Source: Paraktedonobacter sp035294465 (GTDB taxonomy: Bacteria; Chloroflexota; Ktedonobacteria; Ktedonobacterales; Ktedonobacteraceae). Taken from it: a stretch of 9,453 nt of DNA. The stretch is from assembly GCA_035294465.1 (NCBI GenBank), contig DATGKW010000138.1, positions 1 to 9,453 on the forward strand, read 5' to 3'. The notes under the pieces were generated by a model. The model saw only the letters and a program-made list of their open reading frames with translations. It did not search any database and was not told the DNA's origin. Made by a program: the position numbers and the translations under genes. Below, one piece after another: positions 6,031 through 9,453 of the stretch; positions within the stretch are counted from its first letter, which is position 1, and every line of letters begins with the position of its first letter.

Positions 6031-7119
6031 TTACGGCAATACGGTCACAGGTATACCAAGAAACGCGGCGTAGCGGTTAGCAGCTGTGGTGAGAGCGTTG
6101 GCCTCGGCCTCATCAAAGGGAGCAAAGGGGTTTGCCTCAATGATTACCGTATCTTTTTTCAGGGTACGCTTCCAGGTGCCTACTATCTGCCCGGCGCTGG
6201 CGATTGTATTGTTGAAGAGAACATTGCCCCGCGAGTCAAGCTTGTCCACGTGCGATGTCGCGTCAAAGATGGCGCTGCGATCTTTATAGCCAACAATGTA
6301 TTCATCGAAGTTTGGCAGCAGAGAGATAACTTGAGAAGGCTCTTTCATCGATGGCGTCGATGACGAAAACCAGTACGTCTGGCCATCTATAACCTCTTGT
6401 ACGAGTTGGGTTTTGCTCATTACGAGACCAGCTCTTGCCTCGGCTATCGTCAACCCAGACCACCAGACAAAGTCTTGCAGGGTCGCAGGGCCATGACCGG
6501 TGAAATAGCGCCTGGTGAATTCGGCCAGCGCTTCATCATGCTCCAGCCTTCTGCCTGGCGGCAGCCATTCATCTAGCAGGGCAAAGGTAAATTGCTTGCC
6601 CTGTCTCGGGGCCTGGCAAATAAGCCCATCTGCCTGTGCCTGGTGCAAAATGATTGTCGGCCCCAATCCGCCCCTGGCAACCTCTGCCTGTTCCAACCTG
6701 GTTATCAATTCGGGACGAGTAAGCTGTTTGCCGCCCTGGAGAGACTTTTCGAGCACGCTAAAGCTTTTAGCCAGGGTCGCGCCATCTAATTCGAGCTGCT
6801 GGTAGCGAATACTGTTCTGGGAGATCATATGCAGGCGGGGCCTCATCAACCGCAGCATCCAGCGCAGGTCGGCTGCCGGTACAAAATGCACGGTACCACG
6901 CATAAACCAGGTGCGGATAATGGTTTTATCGACGATTGCTTGCTCAATATCCGCCTCGGTTGCGTTGCGCATGCGCAGCCCAATTGCCCATAGCCCGGCG
7001 AGATAGTCCTGTGCCTGGACAGCGCCAAGCCACTGCACGACGTCTTCAGGCTTTTCAAGGGTAGCAGGTGCAATGGATTGGGTATAAAGGCGCTGCTGTG
7101 CAATGCTCAAATTGGTCAC
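6031..7119 (-). CDS. AlkZ/YcaQ-type winged-helix protein (HTH_42 family), possible DNA glycosylase
   Basis: This is a 362-residue protein of the HTH_42 (DUF1006) family, whose studied members AlkZ and YcaQ are DNA glycosylases that remove bulky alkylated bases and unhook interstrand crosslinks. Family marks seen: VQAQDYLAGLWAIGLR (34-49) with the Q-x-Q motif at Q35/Q37 that in AlkZ carries the catalytic glutamines; IRTWFMRGTVHFVP (68-81); GGLGPTI (150-156); LQDFVWWSGL (214-223); NFDEYIVGYKDR (270-281); and QIVGTWKR (311-318). No membrane helix or export signal is seen, so it is cytoplasmic. The start is GTG 7119 with GAGGAG 5 nt upstream (7125-7130). It lies 60 bp after the hydrolase gene in the same direction and may share its transcript. 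Membership of the family is sure; the glycosylase activity and the type of lesion are inferred, as many members are untested. Confidence 0.88.
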   Translation of the reverse strand: MTNLSIAQQRLYTQSIAPATLEKPEDVVQWLGAVQAQDYLAGLWAIGLRMRNATEADIEQAIVDKTIIRTWFMRGTVHFVPAADLRWMLRLMRPRLHMISQNSIRYQQLELDGATLAKSFSVLEKSLQGGKQLTRPELITRLEQAEVARGGLGPTIILHQAQADGLICQAPRQGKQFTFALLDEWLPPGRRLEHDEALAEFTRRYFTGHGPATLQDFVWWSGLTIAEARAGLVMSKTQLVQEVIDGQTYWFSSSTPSMKEPSQVISLLPNFDEYIVGYKDRSAIFDATSHVDKLDSRGNVLFNNTIASAGQIVGTWKRTLKKDTVIIEANPFAPFDEAEANALTTAANRYAAFLGIPVTVLP

Positions 7120-7179
7120 AGTTGCTCCTCTGCACCGGCCATTGAAGCCGGTTATGGAATGTGGTCGCCTGCTTGTCTG

Positions 7180-8032
7180 CTACGACCTGAGCAATTCCAG
7201 AAAATCCAGCACAATCTGATTGAACTCGGCAGGTTTCTCCATAAAAGGATGATGCGCGGTTCCTGCCATAACTACCTTCTTCGCGCTTGGGATCTCGGAG
7301 GTCAGTTGCTCCAGCGGATTTGGCCCGTCCAATTCTCCGAGAATGACGAACGTTGGTACTTTGATCTGCGAGAGACGTCCAATGGCTGGCGGATCTAAGG
7401 GGAGCGGCGGCGTCTCCGCCTGCGTCTCATCGTCTGGCCGCGACCAGTTGCGCGTCGTCATCTCGCGTACTCGTTCGCGCACTTCGGGATCTGCTTGCTC
7501 TGGAAGCCGTCCTGGCCCGTCCGTCCACAATTCGAGCGAGATCTCAACGGCGCGCGCAATGTCGTGTTTTTCAAAGGCGTCATTCAAGCTCGCGTACATC
7601 CGTGTCACGTCCGGGTACTTTTTCATCATCTCTTCTGATGGTCGAAATCCACTGATACCGGCGGTCACCGGAATCAGCGCGTCAACCATCTCAGGATGCT
7701 CAAGCGTGAAGTCAATAGCCAGCGCGCCTCCTCCAGAAATGCCCATTAAATAGGCGCTCTCAATGCCCAGGAACTTCATCAATTCATAGAGATCCTGGCG
7801 GTCAGAGTACGGTTCCCCTTTCGTAATCAACCCGGAATCGCCGAAGCCTCGCTGATCGTAACGCACGACCCGATAGCGCTGGGCGAAAACCAAACTGCCT
7901 GTTCCACGATCTTCTATCCAACAGATGCCCATGAATGAGAATAAATGGATGCCCGTCACCGGCGACCTCATAATATAGAGTCGTGCTGTTGACTTCCGCG
8001 AAACCTGTCTGTGTGTGTTCTGTGTTTGACAT
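7180..8032 (-). pseudogene. Alpha/beta hydrolase gene split by a frameshift
   Basis: Two overlapping frames together make one alpha/beta-fold hydrolase of about 283 residues. The first part starts at ATG 8032 (AAGGAG at 8040-8045, 7 nt upstream) and gives MSNTEHTQTG to FILIHGHLLDRRSWNRQF, with the oxyanion HG motif. Near 7888-7895 (TTTGGTTTT on the minus strand) the reading must shift by +1 (or -2) to continue as VFAQRYRVVRYDQRGFGDSG. The catalytic triad is complete if joined: Ser in GISGGGA (codon 7735-7737), Asp in LGELDGPNP, and His in AHHPFMEKP. A later ATG at 7971 opens the second frame, but its first 27 residues are out-of-frame noise with no ribosome site. Either the gene is inactive or the shift is a sequencing error. 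The substrate cannot be told; peroxidase- or esterase-like members of this fold look similar. Confidence 0.85.
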
Positions 8033-8065
8033 GATGCTGCTCCTTCTTCTCATATTTCTCTCGCT

Positions 8066-8074
8066 ATGATAGCA
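8066..8074 (-). promoter_or_regulatory. Possible extended -10 promoter for the hydrolase gene
   Basis: On the minus strand TGCTATCAT forms an extended -10 element (TGn plus TATCAT), with its last base at 8066, about 33 bases before the ATG at 8032. There is no good -35 at 17 bp. The same bases form a small palindrome (GCTATgATAGC on the plus strand), so an operator is also possible. Confidence 0.35.
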
Positions 8075-8156
8075 TCGAAAGCGGTCAAGAGCGACCCTGT
8101 ATAGAAGAACGCCGGGATACAGGCGAAATGGCTCTTTCACTACGAGAAATTGGTGC

Positions 8157-8186
8157 TTGTTCCTTCTTCGCAGCCGGTTCTATACT
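8157..8186 (+). promoter_or_regulatory. Possible promoter for the LysE-type exporter
   Basis: TATACT (8181-8186) matches five of six -10 bases. An upstream TTGTTC (8157-8162) lies 18 bp away and is a poor -35. Transcription would start about 35 bases before the ATG at 8229. Confidence 0.35.
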
Positions 8187-8228
8187 TCCACTTGAAAGCG
8201 AGAGCTTAATAAAGAAGGAGAGACGGCC

Positions 8229-8870
8229 ATGAGTTTCTTCGACGCGAGATTTGGGGCCTATGTGGCTGTAGCGACGGTGCTGATCATCACTCCAGGGCCG
8301 GATATGGCGCTGGTAACGCGAAACGCGCTCCTTGCCGGAAGGCGCGCGGCCTCTTTCACTGCCTTTGGCGTTGGGGCAGGAAGCGTCTTCTGGGCACTGG
8401 CATCAGTGCTCGGCGTTGCTGCCCTCCTTGAAGCGTCGGTGGTTGCTTTCACCATATTCAAGTTTATTGGCGCAGCGTACCTGGTGTATCTTGGCCTGCG
8501 CAGTCTGATTTCCAGCTTTCGAAAGAAAAGGCCCGCTTCCGAGGCAAAACCTGTTTTTCCGGCGCAACGACTGACTGGCCTCGTAGCTTTTCGGCAAGGC
8601 TTTCTCAACAATCTGTTGAATCCGAAAGCCGGTGCTATCTTTGTCACCGTCTTTCCACAATTCATCAATCAAGGTGATCCTCCCTTGCGCTTGCTGCTAA
8701 TGCTGCTGGTCTTTGAGATAATGGCTCTGAGCTGGCTCAACCTCTATGGCTACCTGGTCAGCCGTGCCGGACGGAGCCGTTTTGGCACTCGCGCGCGTGA
8801 AATTTTGCAAGGAGTCGCCGGCGCTGTGCTGATTGCGCTTGGGGTGCGGCTGGCTTTCGCGCAGCGCTAA
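8229..8870 (+). CDS. LysE/RhtB-family amino-acid exporter
   Basis: This is a 213-residue inner-membrane protein of the LysE/RhtB superfamily, which exports amino acids such as lysine, threonine or homoserine and related metabolites using the proton gradient. Signature stretches: an N-terminal helix ending in the family motif TPGPDMALVTRNAL (21-34), GAAYLVYLGLRSL (81-93) and FRQGFLNNLLNPKAGAIFVTV (121-141). Six hydrophobic segments are visible at about 8-26, 43-66, 70-92, 118-146, 153-178 and 194-210, the usual number. A polar loop rich in Lys/Arg (95-117) follows the third. The ATG at 8229 has AAGGAG (8215-8220) 8 nt upstream. It is a single gene, divergent from the hydrolase and only 16 bp from the convergent PAP2-like gene. 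The exported substrate cannot be read from the sequence. Confidence 0.92.
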   Translation: MSFFDARFGAYVAVATVLIITPGPDMALVTRNALLAGRRAASFTAFGVGAGSVFWALASVLGVAALLEASVVAFTIFKFIGAAYLVYLGLRSLISSFRKKRPASEAKPVFPAQRLTGLVAFRQGFLNNLLNPKAGAIFVTVFPQFINQGDPPLRLLLMLLVFEIMALSWLNLYGYLVSRAGRSRFGTRAREILQGVAGAVLIALGVRLAFAQR

Positions 8871-8886
8871 CGATGGTTGTCATTGT

Positions 8887-9453
8887 TTACCAGCCACGCA
8901 ACTTCAGAATAAATGCTGAGAGTGCAGTACTGAGCAATGCGCCTGCAACAACCTGGGCCACGGTGTGGCGATGCAGCACCACGCGTGCCCAGCTCACCAG
9001 CACGACCAGAGCAAAGGTTGGCAGCATGGCGGTACCATAGAGAACGGTGAGGATTGTTGCCGCGCCAGCCAGCGTGGAGGCATGCATGCTGATTTTCCAC
9101 CAGAATGTGATCAGCAGCATCAGCAAGCCGCTGACCAGAGCGATAAACGTGACCGTGGTGAGCACGACGGGGCAGTGTGTCAGGATCAGTACAAGCCAGC
9201 CGAGGCTGAGAGAGGCCAGGCCAAAGATGAATGGCCCGATGCGCTCGCTGCGTTTGCTGACATCGGTATCGGAAATCTTGCCCAGACGTACCCCAAGCAA
9301 AATGTAAGCAAGAGGGCCAATACAAGCAAAGCAAAGCGTAATGGCCGCATATATGAGAGCGCTACTGGTGCTTTTCGCGTGGTAGAAGGCGACCAGCAGG
9401 ATCATAGGGACGGAAACGGTGGCCGGAGCCAGAATATGCGAAAGGGCGCGCGC
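8887..9453 (-). CDS. PAP2-like membrane phosphatase (5' end cut by window)
   Basis: The frame is open to the right edge and the first ATG inside (9405) has no ribosome site, so this is the C-terminal 188 residues of a longer protein. The residues before it (HILAPATVSVP) resemble the usual first helix of PAP2 proteins. PAP2 enzymes remove phosphate from lipid phosphates such as phosphatidic acid or undecaprenyl pyrophosphate. Counting from the ATG at 9405: motif 2 is KISMHAS (104-110) with the acid-base His108; motif 3 is WARVVLHRHTVAQVVAG (139-155), fitting R141-x5-H147-x3-Q151, where Asp is more usual than Gln. Motif 1 is altered (KRSERIGPF at 51-59 instead of Kx6RP). Five hydrophobic segments surround these. 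It may be a phosphatase of the divergent PAP2-like group or an inactive relative. Confidence 0.8.
   Translation of the reverse strand, partial: ARALSHILAPATVSVPMILLVAFYHAKSTSSALIYAAITLCFACIGPLAYILLGVRLGKISDTDVSKRSERIGPFIFGLASLSLGWLVLILTHCPVVLTTVTFIALVSGLLMLLITFWWKISMHASTLAGAATILTVLYGTAMLPTFALVVLVSWARVVLHRHTVAQVVAGALLSTALSAFILKLRGW

Noticed and set aside
5800..6363. Plus-strand open frame (187 codons) from the nuoH tail into the AlkZ-like gene
   Set aside because: It overlaps nuoH in another frame, reads through the terminator hairpin and is antisense to a conserved gene.
7134..7152. ACCGGC/GCCGGT hairpin between the hydrolase and AlkZ-like genes
   Set aside because: Six pairs and no T-run; it could affect the shared transcript but is too small to call a terminator.
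8869..8887. AACGATG/CATTGTT pairing between the convergent exporter and PAP2-like genes
   Set aside because: Weak, A/T-rich stem with a G-U pair and no T-run; not convincing as a terminator.
1..9453. CRISPR arrays, tRNA or rRNA genes, insertion sequences, toxin-antitoxin or defence islands
   Set aside because: No spaced direct repeats, no structural RNA genes and no transposase or defence motifs were seen on either strand.

Overview
The window is ordinary bacterial chromosome with tightly packed genes on both strands, and both edges cut through a gene. Gene content suggests a member of the Chloroflexota, most likely class Ktedonobacteria. The reasons are a membrane PP2C phosphatase with a zinc ribbon, a fragmented respiratory complex I (nuo) operon with an unusually long NuoH, and soil-type accessory genes (AlkZ-like protein, alpha/beta hydrolase, LysE-type exporter). 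This placement is an inference from gene style and was not tested by any search.

Layout. (1) 2-1741 (+): the 3' part of a receptor-like PP2C Ser/Thr phosphatase. It has an outer domain whose visible end resembles a trypsin-like protease, then one membrane helix, a four-cysteine zinc ribbon and a complete PP2C domain. (2) 1743-5993 (+): a strong promoter, then nuoA, nuoC, a small unrecognised two-helix membrane gene, nuoD and nuoH, closed by a terminator-like hairpin. nuoB is absent from its usual place between nuoA and nuoC, and nuoE-G and nuoI-N are not here, so the rest of the complex must be encoded elsewhere. NuoC and NuoD belong to the peripheral arm, while NuoA and NuoH are membrane subunits at the quinone site. 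(3) 6031-8032 (-): an AlkZ/YcaQ-type winged-helix protein (possible DNA glycosylase) preceded by an alpha/beta hydrolase gene that is split by a frameshift. The two lie in the same direction 60 bp apart. (4) 8229-8870 (+): a LysE/RhtB-type amino-acid exporter, divergent from the hydrolase. (5) 8887-9453 (-): a PAP2-like membrane phosphatase running off the right edge, convergent with the exporter.

I found no CRISPR array, tRNA, rRNA, insertion sequence or clearly new defence or biosynthetic system. The points most worth a second look are the partial nuo cluster with its embedded membrane gene, the strong RNA hairpins inside that operon (one of which covers the first possible nuoH start codon), the sensor-like phosphatase architecture, and the hydrolase frameshift.
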